Assembly (NCBI GenBank): GCA_030447745.1
Contig: JAUJOH010000002.1
Location: 308,081 to 372,080 of the forward strand
Direction: 5' to 3'
Length of the DNA stretch: 64,000 nt
DNA from: Chloroflexota bacterium
GTDB lineage: Bacteria; Chloroflexota; Limnocylindria; Limnocylindrales; CSP1-4
Part shown: piece after piece, positions 38,108-46,150 of the stretch
Layout: each line of letters starts with the position of its first letter
Numbering within the stretch: the stretch's first letter is position 1
The notes under the pieces: model-generated
Told to the model about the DNA's origin: nothing
Database searches by the model: none
Seen by the model: the letters and a program-made list of their open reading frames with translations, nothing else
Translations under genes and position numbers: made by a program

Positions 38108-38139
38108 CCCGGTGGCCGGCGGGATCGCCGGCCACCGGG
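38108..38139 (-). terminator. 13-bp stem-loop between the two secreted-protein genes
   Basis: CCCGGTGGCCGGC (38108-38120) is the exact complement of GCCGGCCACCGGG (38127-38139), with a six-base loop. It lies 28 bp past the stop of the caspase-like gene on its coding strand, 184 bp before the GH18 start. It fits a terminator or a stem that stabilises the upstream message. No T-run. Confidence 0.5.
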
Positions 38140-38166
38140 GGGCGTGGTGGCGGAACCACACGGGAG

Positions 38167-39591
38167 CTACTGGAGCGGGACGATCAGTCGGGTGGCCTGC
38201 GACCGGCCGTCGGCGTCCAGCGCGCTGACCCGGAAGCTGATGGGGCCGGCGGACGACCGACGGAGCGTCACGGTCGCCTGGTAGCTGAGGTCGCTGACCC
38301 GGGTCATCACGACGGCGTACGGCGCAATGTCCGGCTGCCTGATGCCGAGGCGGACGCCGCTGGACAGCGGCTCGCTCGACGTGGCTGTGATGGTCACCTG
38401 CTGACCCCGGGCCGGCGTCGTATCGGACGAGCGGATCCTGAAGGCGTTCGCCTCGACCCACACCCGCTGGACGTATGACTGTTGCCCGTCGGTTGCCTCG
38501 ACGACCGAGAGGTATCGGCCCTTCGGCGCGAACGTGCCGTCGGCCTGTCGCCCGTCCCAGGCGAAGCGGTACGTGCCGGCCGCGAGAGCGGCGCGCTCGT
38601 ACCGGGTGCGCACGGGTGTCCCGTCCGCGGTCGTGACCCGCCATGTCACGGTCGCCGTGCGCGCGAGCGTGAACGACAGCGTGGTCGTCGGCGCAAACCG
38701 GTCCTCGTCGTGCGGGTAGAACCGAGCCGGCGAGGCTGCCACGCTCGAGAGCGGGTCGCCGCCGGCCGGAGCGACGGATGCGCCGGTCACCTGGTCCGTC
38801 GTCAGGGCGAGGTTGCCGCTCACGGAACGCAGGAAACCCGAGGTCGGCTGCACGAGATCCATCTGGACGGTGTACCCCGGGCTGCGGACGGAGGCGAACT
38901 TGAAGGCGTTGGCGTGGTAGTTCGGTGACGCACGCCACATCTGGTCGATGGTCTGGTGGGTGGTGAACAGCGACCGGATGTAGTAGGCGGGTCCCATGTG
39001 GCCGTCCGCGATGACCGCCCTGGCGCCTGCCTTGAGGAAGCCGGCCGCGTAGTTGTCCGCGCGCTGCTTGGCGACGTCGACGGTCGGCTCCGCCTGGCCC
39101 GGCTCGCCGTTGCCCGACGCGTAGCACAGGTGGTGGAGCAGCACGACCGCGTTCGGCGCCAGCGTCACCTCCCCGCCGATGTAGTGCTCGCCGTAGTACT
39201 GGACGTTGTAGTCGCCCTGTCCGGCGACCTGGTTGAGCCCGAAGCCGTTCTGGCTGTACGGCCACGGGCTCGTGCGGTACGGGCTGGGGAAGCCGTTGCC
39301 GTGGCCCATGTAGATGACCACGGAGGCGCCCTGGATCGCGGCCTTGACGTTGGCCCACGTCGCGTTCGGGCTGTAGACCTTGACGACATTGGAGCTGTAC
39401 CTGATCGCCTCGGCGTACGCGGCGTCCGCGCGGGTCCGGTACGTGGTGGTCGAGCCATGGACCGCGCCGACGATGATCACGACCTTCGGGCCCGTCGAGG
39501 CGGCGCCGGCCGCCGGCACGCCTTCGCTGGGGGCGAACGTGGCGAGGGACGCGGCGAGCGCCGCAACGAGCGCGAAAACGAGGTTTCGCAA
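38167..39591 (-). CDS. secreted protein with caspase-like (clan CD) features and shared C-terminal module
   Basis: TTG 39591 (after GGAGG) gives a signal peptide RNLVFALVAALAASLATFA and a 474-residue protein. The N-domain has alternating strands and two suggestive sites: ASVVIYMGHGNGFPSP (His 97) and AVVLLHHLCYASGNGEPG (Cys 156). In clan CD peptidases (gingipain, caspase, separase) the catalytic His is in an HG pair after a strand and the Cys follows the next strand, as here. I do not recall a named family, so activity is inference. Residues 290-474, from FYPHDEDRF, match the C-terminal 185 residues of the GH18 protein in pattern and length. The two genes lie in tandem and may form a functional pair on the cell surface. 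Confidence 0.75.
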   Translation of the reverse strand: MRNLVFALVAALAASLATFAPSEGVPAAGAASTGPKVVIIVGAVHGSTTTYRTRADAAYAEAIRYSSNVVKVYSPNATWANVKAAIQGASVVIYMGHGNGFPSPYRTSPWPYSQNGFGLNQVAGQGDYNVQYYGEHYIGGEVTLAPNAVVLLHHLCYASGNGEPGQAEPTVDVAKQRADNYAAGFLKAGARAVIADGHMGPAYYIRSLFTTHQTIDQMWRASPNYHANAFKFASVRSPGYTVQMDLVQPTSGFLRSVSGNLALTTDQVTGASVAPAGGDPLSSVAASPARFYPHDEDRFAPTTTLSFTLARTATVTWRVTTADGTPVRTRYERAALAAGTYRFAWDGRQADGTFAPKGRYLSVVEATDGQQSYVQRVWVEANAFRIRSSDTTPARGQQVTITATSSEPLSSGVRLGIRQPDIAPYAVVMTRVSDLSYQATVTLRRSSAGPISFRVSALDADGRSQATRLIVPLQ

Positions 39592-39849
39592 TGGTGCCTC
39601 CGGGTGCTGGGGGCCCGGGCGACCCGGGAAGGGAGGGGTGAGCGCGGCCTCAGCCTCTCGCGTGCGCCCTGGCGGCTCCATCCCGGGATGGTCCCGTCCG
39701 CACCGTCCGTTCGTCGCGCACGCCGTGGGCGGCCGGGGGCGGTCTGGTACGGTGGCGCCCGGTTGGTGCTCGCCCGCATTGCGTAGGCCGGGTCGCGGCG
39801 CGGTGCCGCGATGCGACCCCCTGTCCGCGGCCGGGGCGCCGCGGCCGCT

Positions 39850-40446
39850 TCAGCCGTTCCTGAGGCGGTCGACGAGCTCCGTCAGCGAGGAGTTGCGCCG
39901 GTCGCGCTCGGAGAGGATCGGCCGGCCATCTGGCGTCACGTCGAGCACCGGCCACGGGACACCGGCCGCCGGGTCGTCCCAGGCGAACCCGAGCTCGTCG
40001 CTGCCGTCGTACTCGTTGGTCACGAAATAGACGAGGTCGAGCGGCTCGACCGCGAGGAAGCCGTGCGCCACACCGGCGGGGATGATGACCCACTCGTCCG
40101 CTTCCAGCTCCCGCGTCTCGAGACCCGGCTCCGGTTCACCCGCGAGCATCGGCCGCACGTCGACGAGCGCGACCCACGCGCGGCCCGAGACGACCAGCCA
40201 GCGGTCGAGCTGGCGGCGGTGGAAGTGGAGGCCCCGGAGAACCCCGGCGACCGACGAGGAAAGGTTCGCCTGGACATACGCCGGCGAGGTTCCCGGCGGC
40301 GAGCCGGTGTGCGCCGGGTCGAGATCGCCTGCCTCGCTGGCCCGCCAGATCTCCCGGAGCGCGCCCCGCTCGTCCGCGTGGCGCACGACGGCACCGTAGC
40401 GGACGCCCGGCAGCCGCGACGCGGCCGGCGCGGTCGTGCCGGTCAT
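39850..40446 (-). CDS. rmlC: dTDP-4-dehydrorhamnose 3,5-epimerase family protein
   Basis: A 198-residue cupin. YVQANLSSSVAGVLRGLHFH carries the RGLHxQ-type catalytic His region (here RGLHFH), VDVRPMLAGEPEPGLETREL follows, and WVIIPAGVAHGFLAVEPLDL holds the second conserved block PxGxAHGF. It would epimerise C3 and C5 of dTDP-4-keto-6-deoxyglucose. ADERGALREIWRASE at the start is somewhat longer than in classical RmlC, so a related epimerase is possible. Start ATG 40446 overlaps the rmlD stop by four bases, completing rmlA-B-D-C. Confidence 0.88.
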   Translation of the reverse strand: MTGTTAPAASRLPGVRYGAVVRHADERGALREIWRASEAGDLDPAHTGSPPGTSPAYVQANLSSSVAGVLRGLHFHRRQLDRWLVVSGRAWVALVDVRPMLAGEPEPGLETRELEADEWVIIPAGVAHGFLAVEPLDLVYFVTNEYDGSDELGFAWDDPAAGVPWPVLDVTPDGRPILSERDRRNSSLTELVDRLRNG

Positions 40447-41345
40447 CGCGCCGCCGCCGTCCGCTGCCGAAGCAGCGCCGGGAGGTAGTCGGCGAGCGCC
40501 TGCTCCCACGGCCGCATCGGCTCGCCGGAGGGGAGCGGCGTCGGCGCAAGAACGGCATTCAGCGGCGGCGTCGACGGTCGCTGCCAGCTCGAGGCCGGGA
40601 CCTCCTCGATCGTGACGCTCGTTCCGGCCTCGCGGAACAGCTCGCGGGCCCAGCCGGCACGCGAGGTGACGCCGCCGTTCACCAGATGGTGGATACCGGT
40701 CACGTCTCCCTCGCCGATGAGCTCGACGATCGCGTCCGCCACGTCGAGCGTGTACGTCGGCGAACCGTGCTCGTCGCCGACGACACGGAGCGGCGCCCCC
40801 GCCTCGCGCGCGCGTTCCGCCGCGGCCAGGATCTTGGCCGGGAAGTCGTTCCCGGGCGGGCCGAACAGCCACGCCGTCCGGGCGATCCCGAGTCGCGCCC
40901 CACGAGCCTCCGCGTACGCCGCCGCCGCCGCTCGCTCGCCCTGGAGCTTCGAGGTTCCGTAGGGGTTGATCGGCCGCGGCTGATCCTCCGGCTCGTACGG
41001 AGCCTGCCGCCGTCCGTCGAAGACCTCGTTCGTGGAGACCACGAGCAGGTCGACCCCCGCGCCGGCGCAGGCCGCCGCGAGCACGGCGGTCGCCGTGGCG
41101 TTGCGCGCTTGCGCGAGCTCAGGCTCGCGGGCGCACGCGTCGACGTCGGTCCACGCGGCGGCGTGGATGACGACCTCCGGGCGGTCCCGGCGCAGCAGGT
41201 CGGTTGCCGACTCCGGCGTGTCGAGGTCGAAGTCTGCGCGCGTCCAGCCGAGGGGACCGGACAGCCCGGTGAACGGTGCGTCGGCCAGCGCCGCGACGAG
41301 CGCGCGGCCCAGCCGTCCGCCGGCCCCCGTGACGGCGACCCTCAT
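40443..41345 (-). CDS. rmlD: dTDP-4-dehydrorhamnose reductase
   Basis: A 300-residue extended SDR. VAVTGAGGRLGRALVAALAD is the NADPH site, PEVVIHAAAWTDVDACAREP is the family's HxAAxTxVDxCE block, LLVVSTNEVFDGRRQAPYEP then YGTSKLQGERAAA gives the catalytic Y-x-x-x-K. ARTAWLFGPPGNDFPAKILA follows. It reduces dTDP-4-keto-rhamnose to dTDP-rhamnose in the cytosol. ATG 41345 overlaps the rmlB stop by four bases. Nothing unusual in length. Confidence 0.95.
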   Translation of the reverse strand: MRVAVTGAGGRLGRALVAALADAPFTGLSGPLGWTRADFDLDTPESATDLLRRDRPEVVIHAAAWTDVDACAREPELAQARNATATAVLAAACAGAGVDLLVVSTNEVFDGRRQAPYEPEDQPRPINPYGTSKLQGERAAAAAYAEARGARLGIARTAWLFGPPGNDFPAKILAAAERAREAGAPLRVVGDEHGSPTYTLDVADAIVELIGEGDVTGIHHLVNGGVTSRAGWARELFREAGTSVTIEEVPASSWQRPSTPPLNAVLAPTPLPSGEPMRPWEQALADYLPALLRQRTAAAR

Positions 41346-42457
41346 CCGCCGGCTGCGTCGACCGAGCCCGCCAGACGCGCGCCGTACTGGCGTTCGTAGT
41401 AGTCGTCCCAGTCACCGGACCGGGCCGCCCGCCACCACGCTTCGTTCGCGCCGAACCACGCCACGGTCGCCGCCAGGCCCTCGTCGAACGACATCCGATT
41501 GCGCCATCCCAGCCCGCGCAGCTTCGTACCGTCGAGCGCGTAGCGGCGGTCGTGCCCTGGCCGGTCGTCGACCTGCCGCACGAGCGACCACGGCTTGCCC
41601 AGCAGGTCGAGCAGGCGCGTGACGACATCGCGGTTCGGCAGCTCGGCTGAGCCCGGCACGTTGTAGACCTCGCCCGGGTGGCCGAACTGGAGCACGTGTT
41701 CGATCGCACCCGCGTGGTCGGACACGTGGAGCCAGTCGCGCCGCTGGAGGCCGTCCCCGTAGAGCGGCAGCGGGCGATCGTCAATCGCGTTGGTGATGAA
41801 GAGCGGGATCAGCTTCTCGGGGTGGTGGTACGGCCCGTACGTGTTCGAGCCACGGGTCACGACGACGTCGAGGCCGTGGGTCACGAAGTAGCTCCGGGCG
41901 AGCAGCTCCCCCGCGGCCTTGGCGGCGGAGTACGGCGAGCGCGGCTCGAGCCGATCGTCCTCGCGCGAATGGCCGGTCTCGACCGACCCGTAGACCTCGT
42001 CCGTCGAGACCTGCAGGAACCGGGGTGGCGTCGCTCGCTGGCCGGCCGCGGCGCGCGTGGCCTCGCGGCGGCACGCTTCGAGCAGGACATGAACGCCGAT
42101 GACGCCGGTCACGAGAAAGGCCTCCGGGTCGTGGATGGAGCGGTCGACGTGCGACTCGGCGGCGAAGTTGACGACGGCGTCGACGTCCTCGACCAGCGGT
42201 CCGACGACTGCCGGATCGGCGATGTCGCCGAGCACGAAGCGCAGGCGATCGGCCTGCTCGGGATCCGCCTCGATCGCGGCCAGGTTCGCGCGGTTGCCGG
42301 CGTAGGTCAGCTTGTCGAGGACCGTGATCCGCGTGCCGTCGTGGCGGGCGAGGATCTCGCGCACGAAGCACGAACCGATGAACCCGGCGCCGCCGGTGAC
42401 GAGCAGGTGGCTGCCGGGCCCGAACCGCGCCCGTCCGCGAGCTGGGTCGGCGGTCAC
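41342..42457 (-). CDS. rmlB: dTDP-glucose 4,6-dehydratase
   Basis: A 371-residue extended SDR. LLVTGGAGFIGSCFVREILA binds NAD, VLDKLTYAGNRANLAAIEAD is the typical RmlB strand, VVNFAAESHVDRSIHDPEAF follows, FLQVSTDEVYGSVETG gives the TDE catalytic trio, and SPYSAAKAAGELLARSY carries Tyr and Lys. TRGSNTYGPYHHPEKLIPLF is the substrate region. It converts dTDP-glucose to dTDP-4-keto-6-deoxyglucose. GTG 42457 overlaps the rmlA stop (GTGA). About 30 residues longer than usual, from a Pro/Ala N-terminus and a small insertion RATRAAAGQRATPP. Confidence 0.96.
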   Translation of the reverse strand: MTADPARGRARFGPGSHLLVTGGAGFIGSCFVREILARHDGTRITVLDKLTYAGNRANLAAIEADPEQADRLRFVLGDIADPAVVGPLVEDVDAVVNFAAESHVDRSIHDPEAFLVTGVIGVHVLLEACRREATRAAAGQRATPPRFLQVSTDEVYGSVETGHSREDDRLEPRSPYSAAKAAGELLARSYFVTHGLDVVVTRGSNTYGPYHHPEKLIPLFITNAIDDRPLPLYGDGLQRRDWLHVSDHAGAIEHVLQFGHPGEVYNVPGSAELPNRDVVTRLLDLLGKPWSLVRQVDDRPGHDRRYALDGTKLRGLGWRNRMSFDEGLAATVAWFGANEAWWRAARSGDWDDYYERQYGARLAGSVDAAGG

Positions 42458-43215
42458 GTGGCGGGCCGCTCGACGGGCGGCCTGAGGCGGCCGCCTCGGT
42501 GGTCCTCGGCCGCCAGCTCGGCGGCCCGGAGGAGCGACGGGACCGTGCCGGCGTCCGTCCAGTGACCGTCGTACGCGCGCGTGTACAGGCCACCGGCCGG
42601 GATGTAGTGGTTGAGGACATCGGTGATCTCGAACTCGCCGCGGCCCGACGGCGCCAGGCCCTCGATCACCTCGAAGGCGTCCGGCCGGAGGAAGTAGACG
42701 CCGATCGGGATCAAATCCGACTTCGGGTGTGCCGGCTTCTCCTCGAAGCCGACGACCTGCCCCGCCGCGTCGAGCTCGGCAACGCCGAAGCGCTCCGGAT
42801 CCGGGACCCGGTACAGCAGCGTCCCGGCACCCCACGGACCGGCCTCGAACTCGCGTGCGCACTCCGCCAGGGCGGGTCCACGGAGGATGTTGTCGCCGAG
42901 GACGCAGCAGAACGGCTCGTCGCCGACGAAGTCCCGCGCCAGCCCGATCGCGTGGGCGATGCCGAGCGCGCCGTGCTGGTAGCGGTACGTGAGGTCGAGG
43001 CCGAAGTGCGATCCGTCGCCGAGCAGCTCCACGACGTCGCCGACGCTCTTGCCGCCGACCACGACCATCACCGCGCTGACGCCCATGCCGGCCAGCGTCT
43101 CGATCGGGTAGTAGACCATCGGCCGGTCGTAGATCGGCAACAGGTGCTTGTTGGTCACGATGGTCAGCGGAAAGAGCCGCGTCGCCGTGCCGCCGGCGAG
43201 GACGATGCCTTTCAT
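42454..43215 (-). CDS. rmlA: glucose-1-phosphate thymidylyltransferase (short form)
   Basis: A 253-residue nucleotidyltransferase. The opening KGIVLAGGTATRLFPLTIVT is the signature loop, though the usual GGxGTRL reads GGTATRL. NKHLLPIYDRPMVYYPIETL, CCVLGDNILRG (metal Asp), VGFEEKPAHPKSDLIPIGVY and GEFEITDVLNHYI are all conserved. It makes dTDP-glucose from dTTP and glucose-1-phosphate and is the entry point of the rmlABDC set. Its length, about 40 residues below RmlA of enterics, matches the shorter actinobacterial and archaeal type, which lacks part of the allosteric C-terminus. Confidence 0.95.
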   Translation of the reverse strand: MKGIVLAGGTATRLFPLTIVTNKHLLPIYDRPMVYYPIETLAGMGVSAVMVVVGGKSVGDVVELLGDGSHFGLDLTYRYQHGALGIAHAIGLARDFVGDEPFCCVLGDNILRGPALAECAREFEAGPWGAGTLLYRVPDPERFGVAELDAAGQVVGFEEKPAHPKSDLIPIGVYFLRPDAFEVIEGLAPSGRGEFEITDVLNHYIPAGGLYTRAYDGHWTDAGTVPSLLRAAELAAEDHRGGRLRPPVERPAT

Positions 43216-43346
43216 CGCGGGAGAGCGTAGCAGCGACGAGACGCTTCGCGGCGACGGCGGAGCGGCCCCTGAGCCTCCGGCCGTACGACGGCCTCAGCGG
43301 CGTCGGGTGCCGGCCGGTGTCACGGCCGCCGCGCGGCCCCCCGATC

Positions 43347-44087
43347 TCAGCCGGAGCGTGCCATCCGGTCGAAGTCGACGCCGCGATCACGCAGCGAGAC
43401 CCACGCGTCGTGGCCCACCACGAGGTGGTCGAGGAGCTGGATGTCGAGCAGGCGACCGGCGGCAAGCGCCTCCGCGGTGAGGTGCAGATCCTCCGGCGAG
43501 GGGCTGGGGTCGCCGGACGGGTGGTTGTGGACGAGGATGACGCCCGTCGCGTTGAGGCGGACCGCGTCGCGGAAGAGCTCGCCGATCCGGACGAGCGACG
43601 AGGCGACGTTCCCCTGGTACACCGTCGCGACCCGCAGCACCACGTTCTTCGTGTTGAGGAGCACGACCCGCAGCTCTTCCCGCTCGAGGCGCCCCATCTC
43701 GAGCACCAGCCGGTCCGCGACGTCACGGGGTGAACGCACGCTCCACCGAGCAGCCGGCCAGTCGGCCAGGAGCCGTCGACCGAGCTCGAACGCGGCCGCG
43801 AGCTGCGCCGCGCGGACCGGCCCGACACCGGGGATCCTCTCGAGCTCCACGTCCGACGCCCGGGCCAACCCCGTGACGCCGTCGTGGCGCGACAACGCCT
43901 CCTCGGCGAGCGCCGTCGCCGACCGACCGGCCGCGCCCGAACCCCACACGATCCCGATCAGCTCCGCCGCGGTCAGGCCGCCCGGGCCCCGCAGTGCGAG
44001 CCGCTCGCGGGGACGCTCCGTGACCGGCAGCTCGCGCACGCGCCTGCCACGCGCGGTGCGGGCCTCGTCCAGCGGGACGTCGATCAT
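43347..44087 (-). CDS. radC: RadC-like JAB/MPN domain protein
   Basis: A 246-residue protein. An N-terminal helix-hairpin-helix region (LTAAELIGIVWGSGAAGRSA, then VELERIPGVGPVRAAQLAAA) precedes a JAB1/MPN metalloprotease-like domain with VVLLNTKNVVLRVATVYQGN, RDAVRLNATGVILVHNHPSG (the HxHP..S..D zinc motif continuing GDPSPS) and LLDIQLLDHLVVG. The historical role in recombination repair is doubtful; the family is linked to mobile DNA in places. ATG 44087 follows AGGAGA; the frame before it is non-coding. It lies upstream of the rml operon by 131 bp on the same strand. Confidence 0.93.
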   Translation of the reverse strand: MIDVPLDEARTARGRRVRELPVTERPRERLALRGPGGLTAAELIGIVWGSGAAGRSATALAEEALSRHDGVTGLARASDVELERIPGVGPVRAAQLAAAFELGRRLLADWPAARWSVRSPRDVADRLVLEMGRLEREELRVVLLNTKNVVLRVATVYQGNVASSLVRIGELFRDAVRLNATGVILVHNHPSGDPSPSPEDLHLTAEALAAGRLLDIQLLDHLVVGHDAWVSLRDRGVDFDRMARSG

Positions 44088-44287
44088 CCGGCATCTCCTG
44101 TACGGAATGGGTGGGGCGCCCCGGACCCGGACGACGAGAGCCCGCCGATTCCCCCCGCCGTCCGGGCCCGAGGACATGTCCGAGACTACGCAGCCGGTCT
44201 CACCGGAAGCTCACCTCGCCCTTCACCCCGGCTTCCACGGACTCCGGCGCGCCCGGCGCGCGCTGACGGCGGCCCGGCCGAGGGCCG

Positions 44288-45286
44288 TCAGCCCGCCGCA
44301 CCGCCGGCGGCCGCGAGCGCGAGCACCTGCAGCCCGTTGAACACCGCGTGGAGCGCGATTGGGGCGTAGAGCGAGCCACGGCGGAGGAACAGCCAGCCCA
44401 GCGTGAACGCGACGGGCAGGCGCGCGAGGAAGGCGAACGCGGCCAGACCAACGCCCTGGCCGGCGTCGCCGGCGGTCAGCGTCAGGACGTGGGCGATGGC
44501 GAAGAACACCGAGCCTCGGACCAACGCGGCGGCGGGTCCATCCGTCCTCGCCCACGCCGTCGTGACGAAGCCGCGGAAGAAGAGCTCCTCGCCGATCGGG
44601 GCGATCACGGCTGCGGCGAGCAGGTTGAGGACGAGACCGCCGGCGTCCGGCGCATCCGGCAGGACACTCGGCGGGATCGGCAGGAAGCGGTCGAGCACGA
44701 TGCCGAGGACGCCCGTCAGGAACAGGACGGGGACCGCCAGGACCGCACCCCAGGCGGCGTCCTCGACGATGCCCCGCGCGCCCCGTCGCAGGCCCATCTC
44801 GGTCCAGCTCAGGGCACCCGTCCCGACGACGAGCATCCGGACCACGGCCGCGTAGACGGTCGCGATGGCCGCCAGCGAGATCAGCACAGCCAACGGCCCG
44901 TTCGGGTCGACGCCCAGGCGGACAAGCAGCGTGACGGCGGCGATCACGATCACGAGCGACAGCGGAAGGACCGCCGCAAAGACGAGCACCGGCGACGGAC
45001 CGCGGTACGAGCGGTCGCCGACCGCGGCGCGCTCGATCGCCTGGCTGCCGGCCGCTGCGACGAGCCCGATCCCCAGCACGGCGAGACCGGCCACGAACAG
45101 CACGCCGCCCGCGATCCCGCCCCCGCGCAGGAGCCCGACGAGCGCGACGCCGAAGCCGAGCAGCGTCGCCAGCCAGCCGACGACGAAGAGCGCCGGCGCC
45201 CGGCGGCCCTCGATCGTGAAGGACGTCAGGCCCGGCGGCGCCGGCTGACCGGCGGGAACCTCCGATCCGTCGGCGTCAGGGGTCAC
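44288..45286 (-). CDS. CPBP family intramembrane metalloprotease
   Basis: A 332-residue membrane protein with about eight hydrophobic segments. The CPBP/Abi motifs are all present: APIGEELFFRGFVTTAW (EExxxR), SVFFAIAHVLTLTAGDA (FxxxH), and YAPIALHAVFNGLQVLAL (HxxxN). Family members include Rce1-type CAAX proteases and bacteriocin self-immunity proteins; the substrate here is unknown. GTG 45286 overlaps the stop of the zinc-ribbon gene by four bases, so the two are translated together. The N-terminal 25 residues are charged, consistent with a cytoplasmic start. Confidence 0.9.
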   Translation of the reverse strand: MTPDADGSEVPAGQPAPPGLTSFTIEGRRAPALFVVGWLATLLGFGVALVGLLRGGGIAGGVLFVAGLAVLGIGLVAAAGSQAIERAAVGDRSYRGPSPVLVFAAVLPLSLVIVIAAVTLLVRLGVDPNGPLAVLISLAAIATVYAAVVRMLVVGTGALSWTEMGLRRGARGIVEDAAWGAVLAVPVLFLTGVLGIVLDRFLPIPPSVLPDAPDAGGLVLNLLAAAVIAPIGEELFFRGFVTTAWARTDGPAAALVRGSVFFAIAHVLTLTAGDAGQGVGLAAFAFLARLPVAFTLGWLFLRRGSLYAPIALHAVFNGLQVLALAAAGGAAG

Positions 45287-45996
45287 GGACGCCGGGTCAT
45301 CACTCCGACAGCGCGTCCTGCGCGCGAGCCGGTGCGCCGCCGCGCAACCGGCCGCCGGATCGTGCCCCGGTCCGTGCGGGCACGCTCGCCCCCGCGGGCG
45401 GCCGCCGGCGCGGGCGCCGTGGCGGGCGCGGGCGCCGTGGCCGGCGCGGGCGCCGTGGCGGCAACGGCGCCGCCGGCCACCTTGCGTTCGGGGAGCGGCT
45501 CGTGCGCGACCTGGTCCGGTCGCTCGAAGTCCCTGCCGCACCAGGCGCAGATCGACCAGCCGAGGCCGACGAGGCGGCTGCAGTTGGGGCAGACGCGATT
45601 GAGGCGAGTCCTGCACGTTGGGCAGATCAGCCACTCGTCATCGACGCGGCGCGCGCACGTGGGGCACCCCCTCGCCGACTCGATCTCGGCGATCAGGGCC
45701 TCCTCGGCGAGGTTCCGTTCATATACCTCCCCGATCTTCTCCTGGTGTCGAACGATGCGATAGATGAGGATCGCCAGCGGAAAGAAGACGGGGGTGAAGA
45801 GAATGATCAGGCTGGCCGCCATGTACGGCAGGAGCGGGTTCTCCGTCCGGAGCTGCATATCGCGATACGCCCAGTACGCGGCTGCCAGCCAGAGGATGAC
45901 CACGTAGATCGCGATTGCCCGGATCGCGAGCTGGACGGGAGCGCTGCCGACGAATCCCGTGATCGTCGACACGATCTCCTGGAGGATCTGGTCCAT
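45283..45996 (-). CDS. membrane protein with double zinc ribbon and PAPAT tail
   Basis: A 237-residue protein. Two hydrophobic segments lie at about 25-45 (AIRAIAIYVVILWLAAAYWA) and 60-80 (AASLIILFTPVFFPLAILIY). A cytoplasmic region follows with four CxxC knuckles: CPTCARRVDDEWLICPTC and CPNCSRLVGLGWSICAWC, which form a DZANK-type double zinc ribbon. The last 70 residues are a low-complexity PAPATAPAPAT repeat and a basic tail. Similar two-span/zinc-ribbon proteins occur across Chloroflexota without known function. It is co-translated with the CPBP protease; a regulator or adaptor of that protease is an open guess. Confidence 0.8.
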   Translation of the reverse strand: MDQILQEIVSTITGFVGSAPVQLAIRAIAIYVVILWLAAAYWAYRDMQLRTENPLLPYMAASLIILFTPVFFPLAILIYRIVRHQEKIGEVYERNLAEEALIAEIESARGCPTCARRVDDEWLICPTCRTRLNRVCPNCSRLVGLGWSICAWCGRDFERPDQVAHEPLPERKVAGGAVAATAPAPATAPAPATAPAPAAARGGERARTDRGTIRRPVARRRTGSRAGRAVGVMTRRP

Positions 45997-46150
45997 TCGC
46001 CTGGCGGCTGCCTCCGTGCGCTCGCGGCCCCACTCCGCCGAGCAGGCTTACCGGGCACCCACGGCGTCGGCTGAGTGTAGCAGGGGCACCCGGCCGGACC
46101 GGACGGCACGTTGGGCTTCGGATCCGCGCCAGGCACCGTCCGAGTCGTCA

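Noticed and set aside
37925..38167. A GEMM (c-di-GMP) riboswitch in the leader of the GH18 gene
   Set aside because: A short GGTGGCCGGG-like segment recalls one GEMM block, but the conserved GCAAACC and tetraloop-receptor parts are absent.
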